Shown: in pieces, positions 37,324-48,572 of the stretch
Layout: each line of letters opens with the position of its first letter
How positions within the stretch are numbered: position 1 is the stretch's first letter
Assembly (NCBI GenBank): GCA_037013685.1
Contig: CM072889.1
Coordinates: 8,317,976-8,381,975, forward strand
Origin: Acridotheres tristis
Lineage: Eukaryota; Chordata; Aves; Passeriformes; Sturnidae
DNA: 64,000 nucleotides
Direction: 5' to 3'
The notes under the pieces: model-generated
The model's database searches: none
Told to the model about the DNA's origin: nothing
Seen by the model: only the letters and a program-made list of their open reading frames with translations
Translations under genes and position numbers: made by a program

Positions 37324-37725
37324 TGTTGCATATGAGTAAAACCTTACAAATTAAAGGCCTTGTAAAATCATGGCTCAAGCCTACTGTTTTGGCTGGGTAC
37401 AGCTAACAGCAGGCCTGACAGATATCTGTGACAATCAGCCTGTCAGCCTGTCCTGTGGGAGTCAACTCGCATTCTGTGAGAAGAGGGCCTCATAATCGTG
37501 TGAAACATCTTCTTCCCAGAAGACAAGAATGTAAACATCTTCTAGAGAAGAAAGTCTTTACAAGCACTAACAACTACTAACCAATGAACAGACTAGCAAA
37601 AAGTCACTAACGAATTAGAATTAAATACGATGTTTTTAGAAAACCATATAAATATGAGCTGTGAACAAATACAGGTGGCTATTATGCATGAAGAAACAAG
37701 TGTCTTGTCCGTCTCTACAGTGACA
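37324..37725 (+). repeat. 5' LTR of the non-coding LTR element, 402 bp
   Basis: Begins TGTTGCATATGAG and ends CTCTACAGTGACA. TATAAA is at 37647-37652. The poly(A) signal position reads AACAAA here, where the 3' LTR has AATAAA. By hand count it differs from the 3' LTR at about 18 substitutions and 2 indels. Confidence 0.9.
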
Positions 37726-38034
37726 TCTGGCGACCAACGACGTGATAATGCCCAGCGGCGGGAAACACCGCGGCGGGGATGGAGCTTTGAGAAGATACGC
37801 GGCCACCGAGCCGTGGAAGACAGTCTGGACTTCAATTTTGAAACGGTGAGCTACTGGAAAAAAAATGGGAACTCAAGTGTCTACCGAAGAAAAAGCTATA
37901 GTGAATATATGGATGCTAAAAACTGTTATTATGGTGTAAAAGCCAAGGCCTGGCCCTTGACTCAACAAATGTATTTAGTCAACCTGGGAGCGGGCGGGAG
38001 AATTTATTTTTGGGTCCACTTCTCGTGGCGATGA
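37630..38034 (+). other. Open frame across LTR and leader, 134 codons, unrecognised
   Basis: It starts inside the 5' LTR, crosses the primer site and ends at TGA 38032-38034. The part after the primer site is basic, then aromatic. A ribosome would not use the LTR part as a conserved domain, and no gag feature is visible, so it may be chance or a worn leader or gag start. Confidence 0.25.
37728..37746 (+). other. Primer-binding site, tRNA-Trp-like
   Basis: TGGCGACCAACGACGTGAT lies two bases after the LTR. It matches the tRNA-Trp site used by avian leukosis viruses except for one T-to-C change and CC replaced by AAC in the middle, so the match is good but not perfect. Confidence 0.65.
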
Positions 38035-38149
38035 GACTGCTAAAGATATTATGCCCACTTTGTTTTGGTCACTTTAAAACTACTAAAGGCAGAAAGAGAT
38101 GCAAAATTACCAGCCGAAGAAACCCAGGTACCTAGTCCTGGAGACGGAA

Positions 38150-38690
38150 CTGGGAAGGCGGCCGCTGCGCCGAGCTCACAAAAGAGAAAATGGGCCAAGA
38201 AACAGAACTGGAGCTACCCCCGGCACGCGCGCCTGCGCAGCGCGCAGAATTGCTGCGTGCGCCTGCGCAGTGCGGAGAATTGCTGCGTGCGCCTGCGCGG
38301 TGCGCAGAACCATCAGCGGCGCGCGGGGCACCGTGCGTGTTTGGTCATATACCCCCCGTTTCCATAAACTCGTTCTATAGCAAACCTGGGTGCGGATCCT
38401 AGACATGGATCTTGAGAATGGATCCAAGACAGGATCCTGAGAACGGATCGATCCCCCTGTCCATGGTTGGCCCCTTGGCAGGCATTGGTCTCCCAGGCTT
38501 GAAAGGTCCCTCCCCAGCGCACCCCCCAGTCTCGTCATAGCGCTGCCGCCTCCTCCCGAGCCCGGGCGACAGCATCAACCAGGCTCGGGCCCCCGCGCGG
38601 TACCGCCGCCCCCAGCGACATGTGCCGCCACCCCGCCTGGCGCTTGCTGGAAGCCGCCGATCAGCTCTGTTGCACGGCAAGATCATACCC
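38150..38690 (+). other. CpG-rich patch inside the LTR element
   Basis: Sharply GC-rich with many CpGs in AT-rich surroundings. It has three copies of a 30-bp unit (about 38227-38312) carrying GCGCCTGCGCAG, which resembles NRF1 sites, then a GGATCC-rich stretch (38393-38453) and a second GC-rich block. It looks like a host promoter or 5' UTR taken up by the element, but I cannot name a source gene. Confidence 0.5.
38227..38312 (+). repeat. 30-bp tandem repeat, three copies
   Basis: Unit of GTGCGCCTGCGCAGTGCGGA plus GAATTGCTGC. The copies differ by a few bases. Confidence 0.85.
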
Positions 38691-39929
38691 TACACGAAAT
38701 GCTGAAGCTATGGCACATCGTTAATCGGAATGCCTTGAAGACGCATTGAAACACTGTTGTTAAAATTAACCTTGTGTTTTCAGTGAACTGTGACTTTTAA
38801 CAGGATTGGTTACTGGAGAGATTTAAAGTTGTCTGTGTGTAATGTAGCAAGATCTAACTTCTTGAACAGAAATGCTGGTATATTGCATGATTGATAGAAT
38901 TTACTATGTGGAATATACACTCCCTTTTCAAGAATTTTGATTTAAAAGTCTGATTGCACTAAATTAACACTGGTTCTTTGCAAACTTAAATTGGTGTTAG
39001 CTATTACCACGACGATTAGAAATTTATATACTTTAAAAATATTTGCAAGTGGATGCCCTCAATTGAATGCTGAATTTAAAAGTTTGGAGGACTCCTCTTT
39101 GCCAATATTCTAGGAAGATGTAGAACAGCAATTAATTTTCAAGCCTGGACTGAGTCATAGATCAAACATTCCTCTGTTCTCTTCAAGACAATTCTTGAAT
39201 TTTATCTACAGCAGTTATTTGACACTTAGCTATAATTAGTACATTAAATGCCACTAGAAAGGCAGACAAAATTGTGTTAACTTTACCCATTTGCTTGCTT
39301 TTTACCCCACAATTTTAATAAGGTAATTTTATTGTGAATCTTTTTGCCGTAAAACCACATGTGGCAACATTTCAGACCAATGCAGCTATTTAGTGATTCA
39401 CGAGTGGTCATTTTTCCTTACCACGTATAAATTGAAATTGGACTTGATATCAAAACAGTTTCTTGCTGTTTTAGCCTTCAATATTTATATCCTGTTACCT
39501 CTATTGGGCCAAGCTCAAATCTATTGTACAAGCACCTGCAAATGGAGCAGGTTTGAAAGGCACTTTGCCAAAATCTACACTGTTGTAATTTTTTTTTAGT
39601 AAAGCTGCACTTTAAAAAAAATCCAACAAGGTTATACATACACCAGAAAAATCCTCACTACAAACAAGTTATTTTCAATAATATTTGCACTTACTTTAAG
39701 TTATTCTCAAAACTAAATTACATAAAATTACAACATACTTGTCACACCTTTATTATCTCTCCAGTAAATCCATGTTGCTCTATTTCAGTCACAGAACGCT
39801 TGTTTACCTGCATATTGTTCTTTGATGTTTAACTGTTGTATAACAGATTTCCAATAACTTTTTTGTAATGATAGTCAAAATTAGTTAAATTCTACTGTGT
39901 TTGGAACTTTTAAAGAGACACGCTCAACT

Positions 39930-40270
39930 CTAGTTTTATTAAATTTCGGTGATGTTAATTTTCAGTTCTGTTATGTTTCAATTCTGTATAGTTCAAGTGA
40001 TGATAAGATTCAATTCTCTTGAATTTAAGTGATTTTAGGTTTACCTTCTGTTAATTTGAAGTTCTGTTACACTTAAGTTCTGCCAGGTTAAGATTCTGCT
40101 AACGTTAAGTTCTATTAAGTAAATTTTTGTTAAGATTAGTTTCTGTCAAAATTAATTTCTGTTAAGTTGAAGTGTTGCTAAATTGAAACAAACTCAAGTT
40201 AAGTGTTGCTCAGTTTAACTTATTTTAATTTTTGCTTAAGTTTTATTAAGATCAATTTCTATTCCTTATC
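39930..40270 (+). repeat. Degenerate AT-rich repeat of about 20 bp
   Basis: Variants of AAGTTCTGTTAAGTT recur a dozen or more times with drift in spacing. Non-coding, inside the LTR element. Confidence 0.7.
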
Positions 40271-41384
40271 AATAATGTGAATTTCCAGTTTTCTTGGGTG
40301 TACTTTTTATTATATTTAATTATATATAAGTGACATTGAATTTCACCGAAATTAGTTTTAAGCTATGTTAAAATATTCTTGTTTAAATTATAAGATGCAA
40401 TTCTTTTATTATAGAAATGAGTAATGTGAAGTTTACATGCAACTAACATCTAATGAGGTTCATTTAAATTACAAGGTACTGTTATTTTGTTATAGAGATA
40501 CAATGGAACCGTCTAAAACCATTATGATTAAATATTGGTAAAGATTTAAGAACATACAGTTTATTAGATCCTTGATTTCATCGAAGATTCTATAGGTAGA
40601 AATACTTGGTACTGGTTAATTAACATAATCATTTATAACAAAGTTTTATCTTCTATAGGTAACACAGAATAATGAGTAATAATTCCAGATTATGGCTGTT
40701 ATTAGTTGTAAGCTATTTAGTGCTTTCTTTTTCACTTTAATGTCAAATATCCATAAATGTCTAGGAAAACATTATCTTAACTTGTTAAGACAGTTACTGC
40801 TGATGTATTAATCCCATAACATAAATGCACTGACCTTTTATAACAGGCATTATCCATAAGATATTATTTAAGGTTACATATATACATTAGTTAAGTTACT
40901 TGCAGTTTGTTCATGGTACCATTGATTATTTAGCTAAGGATAAATGACAAAGCCAGCTGCTTTACAAACTTTAACATATCTTTGTGTAGCCACCTGCAAG
41001 ACATGTATCATTTTAAGGAGCTTTCCTGACTGCTATTACTGAGAGGCTTGTTTCTAAGATATGTTAGGGAGACCCTTCCAGTTAAGGACTGGACTCTGGC
41101 CAAGCCCTGGCCTTACTTGGTCGGGAAGTGTGCCAACAGACTCAGGTGTTTTCTGCACCAAAACAATACTCAGGTCATTTTGACTTGCTGATTTGGACTT
41201 TTAACAGCTTTTTTTAAACCCCCTTTTGAAGTGAACTTGGTGACCTTACCTGGGAATGGTTTTCCAGGTCCTCACTGTGAAACGAGGCTTGCCAGCTGAG
41301 GCCAGCTGTTGCAGACTCTGGGTGATGGCACAGTATATAGGGAATTGATGATGTATTGTTCTAAATCAACATCCTATCTCTCAT

Positions 41385-41546
41385 GTGCTACTAATTACAT
41401 GCATTGCCTATTCTGCTTAGTGTAAGTTTATTGTTTTACCACATGTATTGTTTTGCTTTTATGTTGCCTTCATGTTCATAATGAGAGACATGCATGCTGT
41501 TGAAAAAATAAAGAAAGGAGGAATATGGCTCCTCAAGAACGTTTAA
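41385..41546 (+). pseudogene. Possible env C-terminus relic
   Basis: One frame gives a hydrophobic run (LPHVLFCFYVAFMFIM) followed by a basic tail KIKKGG and a stop at 41544-41546, which is the layout of a retroviral Env transmembrane anchor and tail just upstream of the 3' LTR region. A stop interrupts it near 41420. The evidence is a hydrophobicity pattern only. Confidence 0.25.
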
Positions 41547-42349
41547 AGAATGCAATATTTACACTAGAAATTTTGAAAGCAAATCATCCAATTTGATTCC
41601 CAGCAGAAGGATGCTGCTCTGAAGATTTGCATGTGCAGAACCAACTTCTAAAAGAGTCTACGTAAACATCCCCAACTGACTGTGCAATAGCAAGGCTTAG
41701 CTGAATTACTAACCTAGGGAGAAGGCATGCATGTGTTTTATTGCCAACAGGTCTAAAGTGGTTGCCTGCTGCTCATCTGGACAAACATTGATGGCCTCCG
41801 AGAAAATGAGGCCCAGAGAGAAGAAGAATGACCTAATCACCATCCAGCCCTCATAGCCAAGGCAGGAACAGAAGTAGGACTGCAAGGACATGGCTGTGTC
41901 TGAATGCTTACAGAGGCAACCTGCCAACAGAGGCCTTATGTCCTACTGCACTCACCACCATGGTATTGTGTTACTACTAACCTTCTTCAGTTATTCCCTG
42001 TTTCATGCTTCCAGAAAGACATTCAGTAATGTCAAAGTCAACATTTCCAGCTAATGGACTTGCTCCTGCCTAAAGAGCAGGTCCCTTGAACTCCAGCCAT
42101 ATGAACTTTAAAAAAGTAGCCATTTGTTTCCACTTCCTAGGGGACCTTGGACATTATCCTTTTGTTCTCCTATACTGTAAGTCTCTTTGTCAGTGACAAA
42201 TTTGTATTTGATAAGTTTTTATTGATTGTGATCTGTATTCCATGTATCTTATCCTGTATCTAGCAGATGACCAGTAATAGTCTTGATAATAGCCTTACAG
42301 GTGCAAACTGTTTTAACATCAGGGTACACTAACCCTTCACATAAAATAC

Positions 42350-42363
42350 AAAAAAGGGGGAAC
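42350..42363 (+). other. Polypurine tract
   Basis: AAAAAAGGGGGAAC directly abuts the 3' LTR at 42364, the usual site for plus-strand DNA priming. Confidence 0.85.
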
Positions 42364-42770
42364 TGTTGCATATGAGTAAAACCTTACAAAATAAAAGCCT
42401 TGTAAAATCATGGCTCAAGCCTACTGTTTTGGCTGGGTACAGCTAGCAGCAGGCTTGACAGGTATCTATGAGAATCAGCCTGTCAACCTGTCCTGTGGGA
42501 GCCAACATGCATCTGTGAGAAGAGGGCCTCATAATCGTGTGAAACATCTTCTTCCCAGAAGACAAGAATGTAAACATCTTCTAGAGAAGAAAGTCTTTAC
42601 AAGCACACACACTAACAACTACTAACCAATGAACAGACTAGCAAAAATTCACTAACCAATTAGAATTAAATACGATGTTTTTAGAAAACCATATAAATAT
42701 GAGCTGTGAATAAATACAGGTGGCTATTATGCATGAAGAAATGAGTGTCTTGTCCATCTCTACAGCGACA
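42364..42770 (+). repeat. 3' LTR of the non-coding LTR element, 407 bp
   Basis: TG...CA ends as in the 5' copy. TATAAA is at 42692-42697 and AATAAA at 42709-42714. It carries a 6-bp ACACAC insertion relative to the 5' LTR. Confidence 0.9.
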
Positions 42771-42776
42771 CCAGAG

Positions 42777-43568
42777 AATGTCATTATGAGGGTGAAGCTA
42801 CCAGTATATATTAAATATATTTACATATTCATGGCATCTTCAAGATAAAGTGCTCAGACACTCTTAAGTACAGCTTTGTCGCATCAAGTAGACAGTCCTA
42901 CCATAATGGTGATTACACACTATTATGTTTAAAGCACAGTAAATATTTTGTTCTCTCTATCAGTCCATTATTCTTTTGCACATATCAAAAAACTGATGTT
43001 AAACCAAAAGCACATCCTGAATTAATGGTGATATTTTCTCAGATGCAGAATTGCTTTCCAAAGAAGCAGCTTCTCATAATCCAGTCCCATGTGGCTTGAA
43101 TCTAACCCAGTTACAGCACTGAAAACTTTTCCCTTTTCAGTGTCAGTACAAAGAAGCTGGGGACTAGCTCCTTGTCCATGCTCTGGCAGCTTTAATACTG
43201 ATCTAAATAGGTTACTGAGGATTACTTTTGGCACTGCTTGGGGAACTGAACTGATGTCAAGCCAATGTACCCTGCTTTCTGCCAACTGCTTCTTGTTCTC
43301 TTCTAAATCAAGGAAGTACCATTAAAAAGTGTCAGGGAGAAAGCTGAGAACTGGGCTAAAGAATGCTACGCTCTAGTGACCTGTGCAAGCACAAGGGATC
43401 CACAGGGAGCACTTACAGATCAGAACAACCTGGAGTAGCTACTGTAATTTGTTCTGGGCATCATATAGAGATGACAGTGTCTCCTCCAAGACTGTACCAA
43501 ACACTGGCAAATCTTGTCATTTTGTCCTTAAGTCACTGTTTGCAGAAAAGTTTCTAAATATTGTGTTT
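42777..43568. other. Unrecognised non-coding DNA
   Basis: No gene or repeat recognised. Confidence 0.5.
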
Positions 43569-43680
43569 TCCTTCCTTCCTGCCTTCATGCCTTTCTGCCT
43601 TCCTGCCTTCTCACCTTCCTTCCTTCTTCCTTCTCTCCATCCATCCATCCATCCATCCATCCATCCATCCATCCATCCCT
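43569..43680. repeat. CCTT-rich tract and (ATCC)11 microsatellite
   Basis: CTTCCTTCCTGCC-type pyrimidine repeats lead into 11 clean copies of a CCAT/ATCC tetranucleotide at 43636-43679. Confidence 0.95.
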
Positions 43681-46600
43681 CAAAACTTTGCCTGAAATCC
43701 ATTTCACTGTGTGGGACCACAAACAGTTTAAAGTGAGTATTTAGCTTACACCTTACACCAGACTGAGCTCTCCAGAAGTCAGATATCTGCGAAACATCAA
43801 CTTCCCTAACTGCTCTGAAATTTTTTAAAATTTTTTTTAAATTTGAAATGGGGCACTGCTATGAAATACTGTCACTACATTACAGATGAAAGAGGTGTTT
43901 TTTGGATCATATTTCCTTTTCCATCTGTTATTGAAGAACTTTCTTCCACTTGGAACTCTCTTGGAACTCTTAAGAGTTAACTGGCATTGTGTGGAGGAAG
44001 GGGAAATCAGAGATCAGCTCGTTCTGATATCAGTGATCTCACAAGTTACTCCTTAAGCATGTCGTTTCATCTTAGGTTCTTCCTGCCAGCAATTTCTCAC
44101 TTTAATCATACACCCACAGCAAGCCAGATCTTTAAATTCAGTAATTCTTTCTCAGGTTTCAGCAAGTCATTGGCAGCCTGAGCTATTTTTGGGATATTTT
44201 CTCTACTGCAGATGCAGCTTAGGAAAACGCAGGGAGCATGCTAAAGACCTGCAGCTATTTGCCTTGTACAATTTGCTCATTCCTCTTTATTTCTCTGTTT
44301 TCCTACACTCATCACTTAAAGGACAATCTTTCTTGCACACCAAATCCCTGGAGCCTGATTAGAGGGACTGAAGGCTCCCAGACACGGATTGCCTGCCAGC
44401 CACAGCACGGTAAGGACATGGACAGTTTTGTCTAGCCTAACATTGCAGCTTTTTAAGCTTTGCTGAATGTTTATTTGTCCATTGCTTCCAAATCAACATT
44501 GCTGGCATGGCAGGCAGTCTCCAGCTCTCGGTCTCCATTTTTATTCCCTAAAATCCTCAGCACTTGTAAGTAACACATTTATACTCACTATCTCTTTGTG
44601 TGTTTTAGAAATGACTGACACTAATTTTGATCAGTTCCAGGGGTCGAGGATTTTTCTTTACATTTTACTATCTTTTGGACATCTGTAATTTCTAATCCTG
44701 ATTGAAACTGTGGATATTTTATTGCCTGATCTTCCCTGTTGAAGTTATATTGTTAATTTTGTTACTTAGCTCAGAAAATAATACACATCAGGGAATAGTT
44801 TTATGTACGATAGATGGAAATATTATTAAAAAGCCCTGCTGCTGCTGATTTACAGTTTTATACATTTCCTTCCTGTCTTGTGTTCTGGCTCTGCTTTAAT
44901 ACCTTGAGGCTGCCACAGAGCAGTACACTAACATTACAAAGGGATTGGCAGCATAAAACCAATGCAGCAGACAGAGCTGTACTAAAAATGACTAGATTTT
45001 TTCATGCAGTTATTTTATTTGCTCACAGAAATGCACCAAGTAATCTCTACAAGAATGGTGAAAATTTATTAAAGTACTTTAGATTTAGTAGATTTAGCAT
45101 AAGGTTCTGAAGGTGGTATTTTTATTTCTAAAAGTCTCTTAACAATTTCAAGGCAATTTCTATGATATTGTCAATGTTGCCTTGAACATAAGGCTGACAC
45201 CTGACCCTGGCTCTCTCATCCAGCTGGTGAGTCTGCCTCAGTTTCATTGAAATCACTGATACTAAATTAGCTGAATGATAAATAGTCATCAGTCCATTAA
45301 TCCTCAGTTCAATTTTATACCCAATCCCAAATATTAGTACTCAGGTTGCTTGAAATCTTGAGACTCAACACATTTCCCAGAGACCACAGGAAGAAAGATG
45401 GATGTGTTTTAATAAAAGTTAGAAAAGCACTCAATTTTTTACTGTTAACAGAGAAACTGTTATGTCATTAGACAAGTTACAGAGCACACATGTAAAGCTA
45501 AATCATTCATTTCTCTCTCAAAAAATCAATGTTGCTCTCAGCACAAACAGAAGTCAGGTGAAGGAAATTTTACCAACAGGACAGGTCTGTGCAGAATTGA
45601 GTGTTTTGGGAATTCAGTGAGATAAACCTTATACAGGGATTATGCCTGTAGAGACAACAATTCAAGTGGTGCTTGTTTGGGTTCATTTTAGAAAATGTTG
45701 TCCTAAATTGTGCCACTGATAAAAATTATTAGAAAGACAATGCATGTTGTCACAAGATAGGCAGAAAAGAAATAATCTGAATAATGAAAAAACAGATGAC
45801 ATATATTACTGTTTATTTTCAAAACAAACTGTTGCATACAGGAGCTCTCTGGAAATTGAAAACCTTGTCTTTGTTAGAGGAGGAATATTGACCATGGAGA
45901 TTGGCAACTCTCCAGACCTTCCCAACTGAGCATACACTCATACCACGTTAATATACTCATTTTTTTGGTGTGCATATATACTAAATCAGCCACACACAAG
46001 ATACTAAAAATTAATTGACTCTATAAATGAACCAATTTATAATTCAGCAGAAGCACTCCATAACTCGTATTTGATGATCTTTACCTAGAAATTAGAATAT
46101 AAAAGTGCTAATGGATATCAGTAACTGCAAAGTGGAACCCATGCTGATGTAAAGTAAAACTTGTTCTAGAGTCAGAACATGAGTCTAAAACTTGATTATT
46201 CCTCAGGATATCATAGAAGTGGGTCCCTCTAATTTTAGTGACACCCTCAGACACACACTAAAGCTGAATAACATACTGTACATGAACACTGCCATGGTAA
46301 TTGGCCAGTTATATTCCATTCATCTTACTTGGTTTTCTTAAGTTTACACTTTATAATTTTAGCTCAAAAATCAGTTTAGAAAAGGTTAATTGGTGCTGTA
46401 CTACTCTGCAACTGGCTACACTAAAAGCACACATAGTTTCAGTGGCTCCACTGACATGCGGTAACTTACTACACTGCAACAACCTGATCAATGGCTAAGC
46501 CCTTCATTGAAATTGAAGGGACAGTTTTATTTTTCCTGGCTGTCATTTTGCATCAGATTAATTCTATTAAATCCAGTTGAGGGACTGTGTTGAAAGAGGA

Positions 46601-48276
46601 ATCATCAACGAAAAGCGAATAGTAAAAATTCTTTCAGGGACTGCATCTGAATTTTAATGGTCATACAGAGCAGAGCTCTGCAACAAAAAACTGACAAATT
46701 AGTGGGGTGCTGGTGTATGTTTGGAGGCAGCATCAGTTTAGAGGAGGAATAAAACAGAATTGCAGAAATGACAGAAAATATTGTAGGAAATTAAGGTCTT
46801 ATTGGAGTCAGGAATAAGCAAACAAGGGGGCAGCTGAGGCCTGCAGGCTGCAGACTTTTATGTGAGGAGGCAGGAGACACTCGCTTGGTGAGGCCAAGCA
46901 GCTGGGCATTGTCTTCTCTGTAGCTGTTGAGTCCTGGCAGCACCAACATTGCCCAGCCCTCTCGCAGATGGCAACAGCAGGATGAAAATGCCCTGCAGCC
47001 TGTTTCTCTTGGATCCTCCCATCTCCATTTCTTCCCACATCAGCCCACAGCTGGAGTAGGCCTTGGCCCACTTCTGGATCTCATTTCAACCTAAACCTGA
47101 TAACAGTTGGAGAAGCACTAGGTAGTAAGGACTACCTGGGGAGGATCAGAGAGGGGCTACAGGGCCTGGGCAGCAGGATGGAAGTAACAGAGGAATGGAG
47201 AGGTAACAGACATTCTGGAGGACTGTGCAAAGAGACAAGTAGACAAACAAAAGCACAGCTGCTTCCACTCAACACTCTGAATGTAAAACAGCTGAGAAAA
47301 AGACAAAACCGTATTAGAGTACACCACTAAAGATAGAGATATTAGAGACAGTACAGCACCGATGATATCCTATAAATATAGGTCAGTCCCTATTTAAAAC
47401 ATTATATAGTTTTGGTCACTCACAACACAAAAAGATCAATGTGTATTGTAACAATGAGGCAGGAGTATGAAGGCTATTGGTAAAAATATCATCATGGAAA
47501 TTAATTATTTAAGATGTATGACAATGTTGGCCCAAGAACAGATAAAAAATCAAACATAGCAATTAGAATTCGGAGAATACAGTGAAGCAGTGAGATGGGA
47601 ACAAGAAACATAATTATCAGGTTTTTATGATGAAGAATAATCAATTACCAAAAGCAGTGTCCATTTTTGCAAGTTGCTGCAACATTATATCATAACATTA
47701 TATTATAATTGCTCCAGGACTGTTTCTAGGTCACTGTCATACATGTTAATTTAAGTGAGATACAAATCAGTCTCTGGGTGTGATGAATAGATAGGTGCTA
47801 TAACTTACTTTAGTAATGTTGCTCCTTTTGACATCACTTCTCTCTCTGTACAAATATTAAGATAACAAATGCAGTAACATCATTCTCTTTCAGATACACA
47901 AATAAAATTAGCACTTCATGTTAAAGAAAATGAATAGAGCAATCTTGGTTCTTGTTGATATTCTGAATAATCTTGGAAATCTGTTAGGAGACTGCATAGC
48001 TTAGGGTATTTTGAATGTATTTTAAGTGTAAATAAGAACCAAAAAGTTACTTCCATGTTAAATTTTTTTATTGCTCAAAAACCAAGTTGACTTGGTCACT
48101 GGCATTAATATTACATGAATTTCCATGATAATGTTTTGTAGGCTGCAAATATAATCCCTGATGCCACCCTTTGGTCTTTCTAGATATTGGCTTCAACTAA
48201 ATATAGTTGCAATGGATTCCTTAGCTGTCTCCATCAAATATGGCAACCCTTCTTTAGTCAGTTCTCGTGGATATTT
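43681..48276. other. Unrecognised AT-rich non-coding DNA
   Basis: No gene, RNA or repeat family recognised over 4.6 kb. A moderately GC-richer stretch at 46800-47100 contains short minus-strand ORFs without family features. Confidence 0.5.
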
Positions 48277-48572
48277 CTATAATCTTGCTGATTCTTGACT
48301 GACTTTTGTTTTAATACATATAATGATCAAGCTAGCAATCATAAGAAATAGAATCAATAGCAAAGGCACCCAAAAGTTATATTTATACTTGAAAGTCTGA
48401 GTCCAGGTCACTAAGGCAAGTCACTGACATATTAATGATATACAGCAGCTTCTAACTCCAATTTATGCAACTTATTATGCAACATCTTTTCCTCTGCCAT
48501 GTCCTGTTCATTACTGAAGTCACTAACTTTATCTAAAGCTATAAAATATACAAACTCAAAGAATATAATGTA
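48277..48572 (-). pseudogene. Decayed membrane-anchor protein fragment, Env-like
   Basis: Two short minus-strand frames lie end to end. The first (48572 to TAA at 48432-48434) encodes a charged helix, with AEEKMLHNKLHKLELEAA in its second half. The second (48420 to TAG at 48277-48279) gives WTQTFKYKYN, a long hydrophobic run (FWVPLLLILFLMIASLIII) and a short basic tail. Helix, then anchor, then short tail is the end layout of class I viral fusion glycoproteins, such as retroviral Env. A frame change separates the parts. No LTR or pol was found nearby and the family is not recognised. Confidence 0.35.

Larger units (their letters stand above)
37324..42770 (+). mobile_element. Complete but non-coding LTR element, alpharetrovirus-like PBS
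   Basis: It is flanked by ccaaag (37318-37323) and ccagag (42771-42776), a 6-bp target duplication with one mismatch. The LTRs are 37324-37725 and 42364-42770. A tRNA-Trp-like primer site follows the first LTR and a polypurine tract precedes the second, so the orientation is plus. The 4.6-kb interior shows no gag, protease or pol motif and no ORF above 134 codons. It holds a CpG-rich patch (38150-38690), an AT-rich repeat field (39930-40270) and a possible decayed env end (41385-41546). This layout fits a large retrotransposon derivative (LARD-like) moved by proteins of another retrovirus. Confidence 0.8.

Noticed and set aside
38566..38725. Short ATG frame starting MCRHPAWRLLEAADQL in the CpG-rich patch as a captured gene
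   Set aside because: Only about 34 codons with no recognisable homology; it could be a captured first exon but nothing in the sequence shows it.
43636..43679. CRISPR-like array
   Set aside because: It is a plain ATCC tetranucleotide microsatellite with no spacers, in a vertebrate genome.
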